Shown: positions 26,419-34,305, counted from the first letter of the stretch. The stretch: 64,000 nt of DNA from DATBGS01 sp036557885 (GCA_036557885.1 DATBGS010000130.1:10496-74495), one strand, 5' to 3'. Translations and numbers: made by a program. The notes: generated by a model from the sequence alone, not told the origin.

Positions 26419-26681
26419 TAGTGTTGGCCTTGCCACATCCATCGTGTTTGGCAGTTCCAAGGTAAAGCGTTCCCTTAGGGAAAAGCACGAGCGTTCCGCA
26501 AGAAGACGGAATCGCCTACTAGTGCCAGTGACCTCTGGTGTCAGTGTGAAAAGCACGCCGAGAGCGGTTAAACCTGTTCAAGGTACTATAGCGCGGCAAG
26601 CAGGTGGGGCCAGAGCGAGGTAAAAAGGAAGCTGCGAGAAACCACAAAGCCCGCAAGGGGTAGTTGAGGTTCCTTGTTTTT
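26419..26681 (+). ncRNA. Candidate standalone IscB-type omega RNA (HEARO-like structured RNA)
   Basis: A promoter, a dense series of hairpins and a terminal T-run define a roughly 260-base transcript with no convincing coding frame. Hairpins include CCTTG/CAAGG with GCCA/TGGC (26429-26462), TTCCC-TTA-GGGAA (26470-26482), GCGTTCCG/CGGAATCGC (26491-26515), TGAC/GTCA (26529-26543), ACCTG/CAGGT (26572-26614) and a closing stem with CCC-GCAA-GGG apical loop (26627-26673) before TTGTTTTT. From memory, the order AAGCGTTCCC-TTAGGGAAAA-GAGCG and the later GAGAGCGGTTAAACC-TTCAAGGTACTATAGCG resemble omega RNA (HEARO) scaffolds that carry a 5' guide and partner with IscB. No iscB gene is nearby; pgpH follows. 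Alternatives: a decayed TnpB right end or a pgpH leader element. Confidence 0.5.
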
Positions 26682-26717
26682 CCCACGCTGCCTCTAAGAC
26701 ATCAAGGTGCTGATGAG

Positions 26718-26749
26718 AGCCGGGTCGTGTGTGGTTCGATCCGGCTTTT
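26718..26749 (+). terminator. Second hairpin upstream of pgpH
   Basis: A 10-bp stem AGCCGGGTCG / CGATCCGGCT (one G-T pair) with 9-base loop is followed by TTTG. It may be a back-up terminator or a leader structure of pgpH. It resembles a group II domain V only superficially. Confidence 0.5.
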
Positions 26750-26785
26750 GTGCTGCGTGCTTGATGGAAAGAAAACGAGAGCAAC

Positions 26786-28408
26786 ATGACACACCCCAGG
26801 ACGATCACCACCCCCGTACGGTCGCATCCAGTGAATCGGATCGAAACGTGGTTTGGGCAATGGAAGCGCATCTGGCTGGTAACGGCTTTCTGGGCTGTTG
26901 CCACCGCGTCCCTGGCAGGTCTTTTGCTGGCGCCGGTGTTTGGCCCACCCGCTCGTTTTTCCTGGGCCTTTAACCCAGGCCCGGTGGGGCCTGGCACACA
27001 GCCACCAGGCACCCCCAGCGATACTACGGCCCTTGGCCTGATTTTGCTGGTGGGCGGCTTGATGCTGCTGCTGAGCATTTACCTGATCACACGCACGCCT
27101 GCTATTGCCACCAGCCCACGTTTCTTGCTGCTGGTGCTGGTAGTGCTCTTGCTGACCGTGCTGGCAGCCAGAATTACACTGCGCGATGATACCTCGGCCT
27201 GGGCCTACGCTTTCCCGCTGGCTGCCGCGTCCATGACGATTGCGGCGCTGCTAGATTCCCAGCTCGCGCTGGTGATGGGCCTGGTGCTGGCGTTTCTGGT
27301 TGGGGCCGTCGTCGGTCAATCCTTTATGCTCAGTCTGCTGTACGCGGTGGGGGCATCGGTAGGGGCGATGAGCATGGGTCGGGTAGACCGCCTGCGCCGG
27401 TTTGGAATCGTGGGCCTGATGGTCGGGCTGGCAGCGCTGCCGCTGGCCGGGGCGTTCGCCTTCATCCAGTATCCCCAGGGGCGCGACCTGGATCATTTGC
27501 TCACGCCCTGCCTGGCGGCGCTGGCTGGCGGCGAGCTTGCGGCGGTGCTGGCGCTCTCGCTGTACAGCTTCTTTGGCTCGCTCTTTGGTATCACCACGAT
27601 GCTGCAACTCTTTGATGCCAGCCGCCCCAATCACCCGCTGCTGCAACGCCTGCTGCTGGAGGCGCCGGGAACGTATCACCACAGCATTGTGGTGGCGGCA
27701 ATGGCCGAGCGTGCCGCGCAAAACATTGGCGCCGATTCACTGCTGGCGCGGGTGGGCGCGTTTTATCACGACATCGGCAAAGTGGAGCACCCCCAGAGCT
27801 TTATCGAAAATCAGTTTCAGGGACGCAATGTTCACGACAGCCTGAGTCCGGTCAGCAGCGCCAAGATGCTGCGCTACCATATCAGCGATGGCTTGCGGCT
27901 GGCAAACAAGCATCATCTTCCGGCGCGCGTGCGCGATTGCATTGCCGAGCATCACGGCACGCTGCGCATGGAATATTTCTACGCCAAAGCGGCGCGTCTG
28001 GCCGCCGAACAGGGCCTGGAACCACCCAACGAGAACCGTTTTCGGTACTTTGGCCCCCGGCCACGCAGCAAAGAAACGGCTATCCTGATGCTGGCCGATG
28101 GGATTGAGCCAATGGTGCGGGCAGGCCAGGCGGGAACAACGCCCGAAGAGATGGAGCAGGCAATCCGGCTGATGTGCCAGGACCGCCTGGCCGATGGGCA
28201 ATTTACCAACTGCGGCCTGACCACGCAAGACCTGGAGGGCATCGTTGGCGCGTTTTTGAGCATCCTGCGCGGCATGTTCCACCAGCGCATCCCCTATCCC
28301 GAAACGCTCATTGAAGATGAGCAGGAAGCAGAAAGCGAATCGGAAGCTTTCTCCTCCACAGAGAATTTTCCGCCCCTGGCCCACCCACCAATACAGCAAG
28401 TAAGCTAA
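26786..28408 (+). CDS. pgpH: 7TM-HD family phosphohydrolase, PgpH-like
   Basis: The 540-residue protein has about seven membrane segments (residues 30-265) followed by a cytoplasmic HD domain. The HD motifs are APGTYHHSIVVAAMAE, GAFYHDIGKVEHP and AEHHGT, which supply the metal ligands. PgpH enzymes hydrolyse cyclic di-AMP. The large extracellular 7TMR-HDED domain usual in the family is replaced by a short proline-rich loop (about residues 60-85). It forms an operon with ybeY and dgkA, the familiar order in monoderms. The SD is weak, and a structured RNA lies directly upstream. Confidence 0.88.
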   Translation: MTHPRTITTPVRSHPVNRIETWFGQWKRIWLVTAFWAVATASLAGLLLAPVFGPPARFSWAFNPGPVGPGTQPPGTPSDTTALGLILLVGGLMLLLSIYLITRTPAIATSPRFLLLVLVVLLLTVLAARITLRDDTSAWAYAFPLAAASMTIAALLDSQLALVMGLVLAFLVGAVVGQSFMLSLLYAVGASVGAMSMGRVDRLRRFGIVGLMVGLAALPLAGAFAFIQYPQGRDLDHLLTPCLAALAGGELAAVLALSLYSFFGSLFGITTMLQLFDASRPNHPLLQRLLLEAPGTYHHSIVVAAMAERAAQNIGADSLLARVGAFYHDIGKVEHPQSFIENQFQGRNVHDSLSPVSSAKMLRYHISDGLRLANKHHLPARVRDCIAEHHGTLRMEYFYAKAARLAAEQGLEPPNENRFRYFGPRPRSKETAILMLADGIEPMVRAGQAGTTPEEMEQAIRLMCQDRLADGQFTNCGLTTQDLEGIVGAFLSILRGMFHQRIPYPETLIEDEQEAESESEAFSSTENFPPLAHPPIQQVS

Positions 28409-28447
28409 TTCTGAAGAAGTTTTAGGCAGTTGGAGGTCGCAGCAGGT

Positions 28448-29029
28448 ATGCTTGAGGAGGAAGAAGACCAGGCAGCAGCCACACAGCCAGACGAGGAAAG
28501 GCAAAGCTGGGCTGATCTGAGCATTTTTGTGGATGATGAGGCAGGTGAAGATGCGCGGCGCTTGAACCAGCCCTTGCTCACCCAGGTGGTGGAGCAGGTG
28601 CTTGAGATGGTTGGCATCCAGCGCCCTGTGGAAGTGACCTTGCTGGTGCAGGGCGACCTGGGGCTGCGCAGGCTGAACCGCGACTATCGCAGCCAGGACA
28701 AGTCCACCGATGTGCTCTCGTTTCCGCTGCTGGATGAGCCGCTGGTGCAGGCTCCCGCCGCAGAACGCTGGCAAGAGGTGAAGGCGCCAGAGGTGCGTTT
28801 TGTCACCGCGCCGGGTCTGCCGCTGCACCTGGGGGATGTTGCCATCTCCTATCCCACCGTTGTGCGCCAGGCGGCGGAAGCCAAGCACAGCCCGCTCTAC
28901 GAGTTCGCATTTTTGCTGGCACATGGCGTGCTGCATCTGGTGGGCTATGACGATCAGACCGAGGCCGGGTATCGCCGCATGGTCGAGCTACAACACGCCG
29001 CGCTGCACCAGATGGGAATACATTTGTGA
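28448..29029 (+). CDS. ybeY: Endoribonuclease YbeY
   Basis: The 193-residue product has the UPF0054 fold: STDVLSFPL, LGDVAISYP and the metal site HGVLHLVGYDD. YbeY is a metal-dependent RNase for rRNA maturation and ribosome quality control. In most homologues the zinc triad is H, H, H (HGxLHLxGYDH); here the third histidine position is Asp. The ATG at 28448 is preferred over a TTG at 28430, although GGAGG lies between them. It lies between pgpH and dgkA and its stop overlaps the dgkA start. Confidence 0.9.
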   Translation: MLEEEEDQAAATQPDEERQSWADLSIFVDDEAGEDARRLNQPLLTQVVEQVLEMVGIQRPVEVTLLVQGDLGLRRLNRDYRSQDKSTDVLSFPLLDEPLVQAPAAERWQEVKAPEVRFVTAPGLPLHLGDVAISYPTVVRQAAEAKHSPLYEFAFLLAHGVLHLVGYDDQTEAGYRRMVELQHAALHQMGIHL

Positions 29030-29565
29030 CACACAGGACACACCACAACGGCAGGCTCTCCACCAAAAAGCCGCCTGAACAAGCCAAGCCACCCGCACAA
29101 CCACGCCAGAACCAGAGCATCAGCGAGGCCCAGAAGAAGCACCAGGACCAGGCAGCGCAGGCTGTCAAGCAGCCGGTTGTGCAACCGGCGCGCGCCACCT
29201 TTTTACGCAGCTTTGTGTACGCTTTTGCCGGGGTACGCTATGCGGTGCGCACCCAGCGCAACGCGCGCGTGCATCTGCTTATCGCGATTCTGACAATTGG
29301 GGCGGGCCTCTGGCTGCGCATCAGCCCGGTGGAATGGGCGCTGGTCTTCGTGGCGATTACAGGCGTCTTTATTGCTGAGATGTTTAACACTGTTGCCGAA
29401 GCCTGCGTGGACCTGGCAACCCAGGAATTTCACCCGCTCGCCAAAGTTGCCAAAGATGTCGCCGCTGGCACTGTCTTGCTGAATGCGTTTCTCTCCATCG
29501 TCATTGGCCTCTTTGTCTTTGGGCCGCACCTCCTCCCGATGCTGCTGGGGCTGTTCCACCGCTGA
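29026..29565 (+). CDS. dgkA: Diacylglycerol/undecaprenol kinase family protein
   Basis: The 179-residue product has a hydrophilic, glutamine-rich N-terminal arm of about 55 residues followed by the three-helix DgkA core. The core contains EMFNTVAEACVDLA and HPLAKVAKDVAAGTVLL, the signature of prokaryotic DAGK/undecaprenol kinases. The start is GTG at 29026, in a GTGA overlap with the ybeY stop, which implies translational coupling. It probably recycles undecaprenol for cell-wall synthesis, the usual role in monoderms. Confidence 0.92.
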   Translation: MTHRTHHNGRLSTKKPPEQAKPPAQPRQNQSISEAQKKHQDQAAQAVKQPVVQPARATFLRSFVYAFAGVRYAVRTQRNARVHLLIAILTIGAGLWLRISPVEWALVFVAITGVFIAEMFNTVAEACVDLATQEFHPLAKVAKDVAAGTVLLNAFLSIVIGLFVFGPHLLPMLLGLFHR

Positions 29566-29646
29566 GCGATAGCTGACAGGCTTACCAAATCATCGCTCGC
29601 TCTCTTGTGTAAATGCAGAGAATGTGGCATGCTGAGACTCCCCTGG

Positions 29647-30166
29647 CTAAAGCCAGGAAGTTCTTGATTTTCGCTCCCACTCTTCCAGATATTCTTTAGA
29701 AACACCTGGCTCTTGTCGGGCGTCGTCAAGACTTTGGGGCAGACGCACTCCGGCACGGGGAATACCCATGCTTCGGGGCAGCACCTGCCCCTCATTCGCG
29801 CGTTGAACGTTTTCCTCTATTGCTGCCCGTTTACCCTGCGCTCGCAGGGCAAGCTCGTCTCCAAACTTTCCCAGTCAGACTGGGCAATAGAGGGGCGAAG
29901 GGTCTTCAGATCAAGATAGGCTGCCAGCGCCGCCGAATACAGATCACGCTGCACCGGTCCGATACCGCAAGCGCATTCATGCCAGCGCACAGACAACGGC
30001 TTTTTGAGCAGAACACCGCAGCCATGACACACTTGTGACAGTCTGGTCTTGTGCGTGGAGACTTCGTGCAGGATGCCGCCCGTACTTGCAACGGTGCGCT
30101 CAAGGAGTGCTACAAACATCCCTGGAGCACGAAGCCCCGCGCTTCTCCAAACTGTTTCTGCTAGGC
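29647..30166 (-). pseudogene. Decayed tnpB, C-terminal part only
   Basis: On the minus strand the frame reads GLRAPGMFVALLERTVAS, then the zinc-ribbon CHGCG...CACG and PVQRDLYSAALAA, which is the RuvC-III/zinc-finger end of a TnpB-family nuclease. An in-frame TAG at 29817 is bypassed by a shift into a frame reading GQVLPRSMGIPRAGVRLPQS, the usual C-terminal tail of this subfamily, ending at 29647. Another shift near 30140 separates a QKQFG piece. The N-terminal two thirds are absent. A CCTGGC-TTTA-GCCAGG hairpin overlaps the end (29642-29657), like an IS605 right-end stem. The truncation coincides with the left end of the intact TnpB element. Confidence 0.8.
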
Positions 30167-30230
30167 TTTATCAAGAGCCGCGTAAAACCCCTAGCTTTAG
30201 CTATGCGGATATAAGTGGCGCGGTACGCGC

Positions 30231-30259
30231 TTGACGACACGTATATTCTATGATAGAAT
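30231..30259 (+). promoter_or_regulatory. Leaderless promoter with palindromic operator for the RHH-tnpB pair
   Basis: TTGACG, 17 bases, TAGAAT. A perfect palindrome ATTCTAT-G-ATAGAAT (30245-30259) covers the spacer end and the whole -10. Expected transcription start (30265-30267) coincides with the ATG at 30266, and there is no SD, so the message is probably leaderless. Binding of the RHH protein here would block transcription (inference). Confidence 0.75.
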
Positions 30260-30265
30260 ACGTAC

Positions 30266-30448
30266 ATGAATGAAGCATCGAAACCCAAATTGAATCGTTG
30301 GACCATCACTGTCTCACCCACACTAATTGACGAATTTCGCCATCTAGCGAGTGAGCACAAGCGTTCCTTGAATAGCGAATTGGTCTGGGCATTGGAGCAG
30401 TATGCCAAGCAAGAGCAGCGAAAAGCAAAACGAGAGGCGACCTCTTAA
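30266..30448 (+). CDS. Arc/MetJ-type ribbon-helix-helix protein
   Basis: The 60-residue protein has the RHH layout: a short beta strand KLNRWTITVSPTLIDEF, helix A (residues 19-30) and helix B starting at RSLNSELVWALEQYAKQ. The strand pair of a dimer would insert into the DNA major groove. It overlaps tnpB by 47 bases in another frame, so translation of the two is probably coupled. Its upstream palindrome suggests autorepression. It could serve as the element's own repressor or as an antitoxin-like regulator; no toxin is present. Confidence 0.8.
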   Translation: MNEASKPKLNRWTITVSPTLIDEFRHLASEHKRSLNSELVWALEQYAKQEQRKAKREATS

Positions 30449-31631
30449 AGCCTTCCAATACCGGCTGTACCCGACGAAGCAGCAGGAACAAACCCTGCTC
30501 TTTGTGCTACGCCGCTGCCGTCACCTCTATAACACCGCATTGGAAGAACGCAAGGCGTTCTATCAGATGCGTCACACAAGTTTAGGCTACAACCAACAAG
30601 CCGCTGAACTGGCCGAGATCAAAGAAGCGTTTCCTGCCTACCAGGACATCTATAGCCAGATTTTGCAGGATGTCTTGCGGAGGCTGGACAAAGCCTTCGC
30701 TGCCTTTTTTCGCCGTCTCAAGAATGGGGAAAAGCCGGGGTATCCCCGATTTCAGGGACAAGGGCGCTATGATAGCTTCACCTATCCCCAATCGGGCTTT
30801 GCCCTGGCTGGCGGGAGTGGGCTGGGGAAAGAGCGACACGCCAGCCTTTCACTCTCCAAAATTGGGGACATCAAAGTTCGCTTACATCGCCTGATGATAG
30901 GCCAGGTGAAAACTTGCACCATCAAGCGCGATGTGAATCACTGGTATGTCACCTTCTCTTGTGAAGTGGAAGAGGAACCGTTGCCGCCCTCCACAGAGGA
31001 AGTGGGCATTGATCTAGGCTTGCTCCATTTTGCCACGCTTTCGACGGGCGAGACGATTGAGAACTCGCGTCTCTATCGCAAAGGACAGAAGCGTCTGAAG
31101 TTGCTCCAACAGGCCAAGGACCGCAAGAAGCGTGGGAGCCGACGCCGTAAACGTGCGGCGCTTGCACTGGCAAAGGCACATCGCAAGGTACGCAATCAGA
31201 GAAGAGATTTTCAGCACAAAGCGGCGCGTTCTCTTGTGAATCGCTTTGGGTTGATCGTCTTTGAAGATTTGCAGATCACCAACATGAGCAAAGCGCCCGC
31301 ACCCAAACCGGACCCAGACAAAGAGGGCGCCTATCTCCCAAATGGGGCCAGTGCGAAGGCTGGCCTGAATACATCTATTCTCGATGCTGGCTGGGGACAA
31401 TTCCAAGCGATCTGTGTCGCCAAGGCTGCAAGCGCCGGGCGACAAGTCGTGTTTGTGGACCCCTACAATACCAGCCAAGTGTGTAGCAATTGTGGTCAAT
31501 TGGTCCCCAAAGACTTGAGTGAGCGTTGGCATTCCTGTGAATGCGGCGCAGAGTTGGACCGTGACCACAATTCGGCAAGAGCTATCTTGTTCTTGGGCCA
31601 GGAAGTGGCCCACAGGGCTACGGCTCTGTAG
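30402..31631 (+). CDS. tnpB: RNA-guided endonuclease TnpB
   Basis: The 409-residue protein is full length and appears intact. An N-terminal HTH-like region contains FQYRLYPTKQQEQTL. The RuvC triad is present: D in VGIDLGLLHFATL, E in LIVFEDLQITNM and D in LDRDHNSARAI. The zinc ribbon is CSNCG...CECG. TnpB uses an RNA from its own 3' end to cut DNA next to a short target-adjacent motif. GGAG four bases before the ATG is a usable SD. The 3' end and the following hairpin would form the guide scaffold. It lies in an operon-like overlap with the RHH gene. Confidence 0.95.
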   Translation: MPSKSSEKQNERRPLKAFQYRLYPTKQQEQTLLFVLRRCRHLYNTALEERKAFYQMRHTSLGYNQQAAELAEIKEAFPAYQDIYSQILQDVLRRLDKAFAAFFRRLKNGEKPGYPRFQGQGRYDSFTYPQSGFALAGGSGLGKERHASLSLSKIGDIKVRLHRLMIGQVKTCTIKRDVNHWYVTFSCEVEEEPLPPSTEEVGIDLGLLHFATLSTGETIENSRLYRKGQKRLKLLQQAKDRKKRGSRRRKRAALALAKAHRKVRNQRRDFQHKAARSLVNRFGLIVFEDLQITNMSKAPAPKPDPDKEGAYLPNGASAKAGLNTSILDAGWGQFQAICVAKAASAGRQVVFVDPYNTSQVCSNCGQLVPKDLSERWHSCECGAELDRDHNSARAILFLGQEVAHRATAL

Positions 31632-31634
31632 AAG

Positions 31635-31663
31635 CCCCTCGCTAAAGCGAGGGGGTACTTCAC
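31635..31663 (+). repeat. TnpB element right end, guide-scaffold hairpin
   Basis: A perfect 8-bp stem CCCCTCGC/GCGAGGGG with TAAA loop lies 3 bases after the tnpB stop and is followed by GGTACTTCAC. By analogy with IS605 elements the guide would begin after this, at about 31664. The next 260 bases to the hydrolase gene hold no gene that I can support. Confidence 0.7.
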
Positions 31664-31927
31664 CGAAGTCTGGTACGTAGATGCCGACAGTCTTGCTGCC
31701 TATCCTGCGAGCCGACAAAAACCTGGCATCAAACCAGGGACCAGGCGAAGGCCAAGAGACACCGGAATGGGAGACGGAGGCCATTCATCCCTGGTCTAAA
31801 GACATGTGGCTTTCTGGCCCTTTTCTGTAAAGAGAGGAACCGTTGCCACCTGTTTTCAACAATCACTAATTTCTGACTGTTGAGAACACTACTATCCATT
31901 GCTACCTTCCCTGGAGCAGACCCACCC

Positions 31928-33007
31928 ATGCACCGCGCCTTCTCACACCGCATCTTCTCGCGCCATATTTTTGCCCGCTTTGCCCCGCTGCGTTCGTGGC
32001 TTGCGGGCAGGCGGAAGAGTATTTTTATGCTTTCCGCGCTGCTTTTGCTAACAATGCTCAGCGCTGATATAAGCCTGCTGCAACCCAGAAGCGGCTACGA
32101 CTGGCGCGAACGGGTGATCGTTTTGCTGCCAGGTGTCTGCGCGCTGCCCGCCCAACTGCCCCCAGCGCCCGACCTGCCATCGCTGGCACCACTGCCACCG
32201 CCACCAAGACAGTGGCCCACCTGGCCGGATTGGTTGACATGCGGCGGCGCGGAGGCCCTTCAGAATGCCCAGGCCCGCGCGCTGGGAACCTTTGTGGATG
32301 GCTATGCGAACACCTCAACGCTGACGAGCACACTCAACCAGGCGCTGCGCCAGACGCCAGCAGAGGATGACAGCCCGGAGGACAACGGGGGCATCCCATT
32401 CACCATCAAAGCGCTTGAAGCGTTCAGTTACGCCGGAGACAGCCCCACCTATACCAGCAGCCAGACACGCCAGCCGCTAGCAGATTCGGCGCGGGAGCTG
32501 GACGCGCAGCTTCAACGCTGGCAACGCCAGTTCCCCCATGCCAGCTTTGATCTGATCGGCCATTCTCTGGGCGGCGCGGTGGCCGTGTATTGGGCGGCGG
32601 CCATCGCCACGCCAGAGCGCCTGCGCGCCATTCACAGCATCATCACGCTGGATAGCCCACTGGGAGGCATCCCCCACAGCATCGCTGACGCGCTCTTTGC
32701 GCCGTTCTTTGGGCCAGTTGCCCAGGATTTGCTGGCAGGCAGCCCGGCAATTGCGCTGATGGCGCACGCCTCTGGCCGCTGGCTCACCAATACCGACGCC
32801 ATCAGCAGCCCCATCTTCACCATTTCCAACGTGCGCGATCTGGTAGTACCCTTCCTGTGGGCCAGCCTGCCTGGGGCAACGCTCTCAATTGACGACTACG
32901 GCAGCGACAACAGCAGCCTGAATCACGGGGCCATTCTCACCTCGCCCGCTGCAATGGCGGAGATTGCGCAGATACTCGCGCAGGAAGGGATGCCCCTCGT
33001 CAGGTAA
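31928..33007 (+). CDS. Membrane-anchored alpha/beta hydrolase, lipase-like
   Basis: The 359-residue product begins with a basic segment and one hydrophobic anchor (about residues 28-48), then an alpha/beta hydrolase domain. The nucleophile elbow is GHSLGG in LIGHSLGGAVAVYWAA; a candidate acid lies in the strand near residue 300 and the histidine in NHGAIL near the end. The catalytic part therefore faces outside. The ATG at 31928 has GGAG about 12 bases upstream; a TTG at 31880 is possible. The substrate is unknown. Its end overlaps the convergent permease gene by 8 bases. Confidence 0.8.
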   Translation: MHRAFSHRIFSRHIFARFAPLRSWLAGRRKSIFMLSALLLLTMLSADISLLQPRSGYDWRERVIVLLPGVCALPAQLPPAPDLPSLAPLPPPPRQWPTWPDWLTCGGAEALQNAQARALGTFVDGYANTSTLTSTLNQALRQTPAEDDSPEDNGGIPFTIKALEAFSYAGDSPTYTSSQTRQPLADSARELDAQLQRWQRQFPHASFDLIGHSLGGAVAVYWAAAIATPERLRAIHSIITLDSPLGGIPHSIADALFAPFFGPVAQDLLAGSPAIALMAHASGRWLTNTDAISSPIFTISNVRDLVVPFLWASLPGATLSIDDYGSDNSSLNHGAILTSPAAMAEIAQILAQEGMPLVR

Positions 33008-34271
33008 GCGCGTGGCCGCCGTGCTCGCTGTGGTCCATGTCGTGCCCCTCATGGCGCTCCTGCGGCGCGTCTATTGCTGTCATATCGTGAGTGCTGTGGT
33101 CGGTGTTATGTCCGGCATGCCCCATATCGTGTCCGGCATGGCTCACTTGTTGCATCGGGTATTTCACATTCAGAAAAATCAGCACGCCAACCACCAGCAG
33201 CGCCAGCATGTTGAGCACCACAGTATAGTTCAACGAGAAGGCTGTTACCATCTCTACCAGATGCGGATTGGCTGTTGGAACAAAGTCTACAGATGGGAAA
33301 AGCCGGTCCAGGCCCGTAAACAGCAGATCAATCAGGATACCTGTCAGCACCATCGTGACAAACAGCACCAGCGTGATATACGCTGCCAGCCGCCAGCCAT
33401 AATACTTGCGATAGATGTTCAGAATGGGCAGCACGATCAGATCAGCGTAAAGAAACGCGATGGCCCCGCCAAAGGTGATGCCGCCTGTGAACAGGACCGC
33501 CGCCAGGGGCACGTTGCCAATGGAACAGACAAACGAGATCACGGCAATGATCGGCCCAACCAGCGCGTTTTCCACCACGCGCAGCGGCGCGGGCGCCGAT
33601 TCCACAAAGAGCGTTTTCCAGAACTCATTGGGGACGAGCACCGCCAGAAATCCCGCGATCACAAAACCCGCAACCACATCCTTCCAGATCATCCCCCAGT
33701 CCATCCTGACGTAGTGGGCGACATACGTCCAGCCCCGGCCAGAGCGCAGCTTCCCCCAGAGCGTGCGCCCTGGCGCGAGCATCTCGCCGTGATCGTGCTC
33801 AGCAACGCGGCCCGTCTGTTGATAGGCGCGTCCCTGCTCAACGATGCGCTTGGGATAGGTCAGCTTCACCAGCGCGGTCATCATGACCACCAGCACCACG
33901 CCGCCTAGCCACTCAGCCAGGGCAAACTGCCAGCCCATCAACTGCCAGAGAATCAGCCCCAGTTCAATCACCAGATTGGTCGAGGCAAACATAAAAGCCA
34001 GCGCAGGAATCAAATGGGCGCCGCGCTTAAACATGCTCTTGGCCGCTGCTACCGCCGCGTAGGAGCAGGATGAACTGGCGGCCCCAAAGACGGTTGCCAG
34101 CGCAATCTCTTTGATGCCAGGCCGCCCCAGCGCCTCGCTCATGCGCTGGCGGCTGACATACGCCTGGATCATGCCGGAAATCACAAAGCCAAGCACCAGG
34201 CTCCACAAGACCTGCCAGGCCATGCCCACTGCCGCCAACAGCGATTGCCCGATAGCATCAAGGATATTCAT
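33000..34271 (-). CDS. DUF318/ArsP-type permease with a His/Met-rich C-terminal tail
   Basis: The 423-residue protein belongs to the COG0701 permease family: two related halves of about four membrane segments, the first with ASSSCSYAAVAAAKSMFKRGA and the second with SFVCSIGNVPLAAVLFTGG, each carrying the conserved Cys. Family members include ArsP, which exports organoarsenicals, and many uncharacterised permeases. The last 45 residues contain repeated H-x-x-H-D-M groups (about 14 His), a metal-binding tail. A CsoR-like palindrome lies upstream, which points to copper or a related metal (inference). AAAGGA precedes the ATG. Confidence 0.85.
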   Translation of the reverse strand: MNILDAIGQSLLAAVGMAWQVLWSLVLGFVISGMIQAYVSRQRMSEALGRPGIKEIALATVFGAASSSCSYAAVAAAKSMFKRGAHLIPALAFMFASTNLVIELGLILWQLMGWQFALAEWLGGVVLVVMMTALVKLTYPKRIVEQGRAYQQTGRVAEHDHGEMLAPGRTLWGKLRSGRGWTYVAHYVRMDWGMIWKDVVAGFVIAGFLAVLVPNEFWKTLFVESAPAPLRVVENALVGPIIAVISFVCSIGNVPLAAVLFTGGITFGGAIAFLYADLIVLPILNIYRKYYGWRLAAYITLVLFVTMVLTGILIDLLFTGLDRLFPSVDFVPTANPHLVEMVTAFSLNYTVVLNMLALLVVGVLIFLNVKYPMQQVSHAGHDMGHAGHNTDHSTHDMTAIDAPQERHEGHDMDHSEHGGHALT

Positions 34272-34305
34272 GGCGGTGTCCTTTCTCGTTCAAGGGGTCC
34301 GTTCT

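Larger units (their letters stand above)
30172..31663 (+). mobile_element. IS1341/IS605-type TnpB element with accessory RHH gene
   Basis: The unit holds a ribbon-helix-helix gene and tnpB, with no tnpA. The left side has two small foldbacks (TAGCT-TT-AGCTA near 30191 and GCGCG-GTA-CGCGC near 30218). The right side has a CCCCTCGC-TAAA-GCGAGGGG stem and ends at GGTACTTCAC. TTTAT at 30167-30171 directly left of the proposed start could be the target-adjacent motif. Boundaries are inferred. Without tnpA it would need transposase in trans. Confidence 0.65.

Noticed and set aside
26327..26623. 98-residue open frame on the plus strand
   Set aside because: No SD, no family features, and it spans the -10 and the hairpins of the RNA candidate.
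26419..26681. RNase P RNA, SRP RNA or tmRNA
   Set aside because: The defining core sequences (GAGGAAAGTCC, GGAAGGAAGCAGC, or the tRNA-like tmRNA ends) are absent on both strands.
26711..26750. Group II intron domain V
   Set aside because: The hairpin begins GAGCCGG but lacks a GNRA loop and the conserved bulge, and no intron reverse transcriptase is present.
25945..26785. Replication origin next to dnaA
   Set aside because: I found no cluster of TTATNCACA-type boxes and no AT-rich unwinding repeats; TATTGCACA near 25967 has two mismatches. The structured part of the region is better explained as an RNA.
31664..31927. N-terminal half of the decayed tnpB to the right of the intact element
   Set aside because: Minus-strand translation in all frames shows no recognisable TnpB N-terminal motif, so I did not extend the pseudogene across the element.
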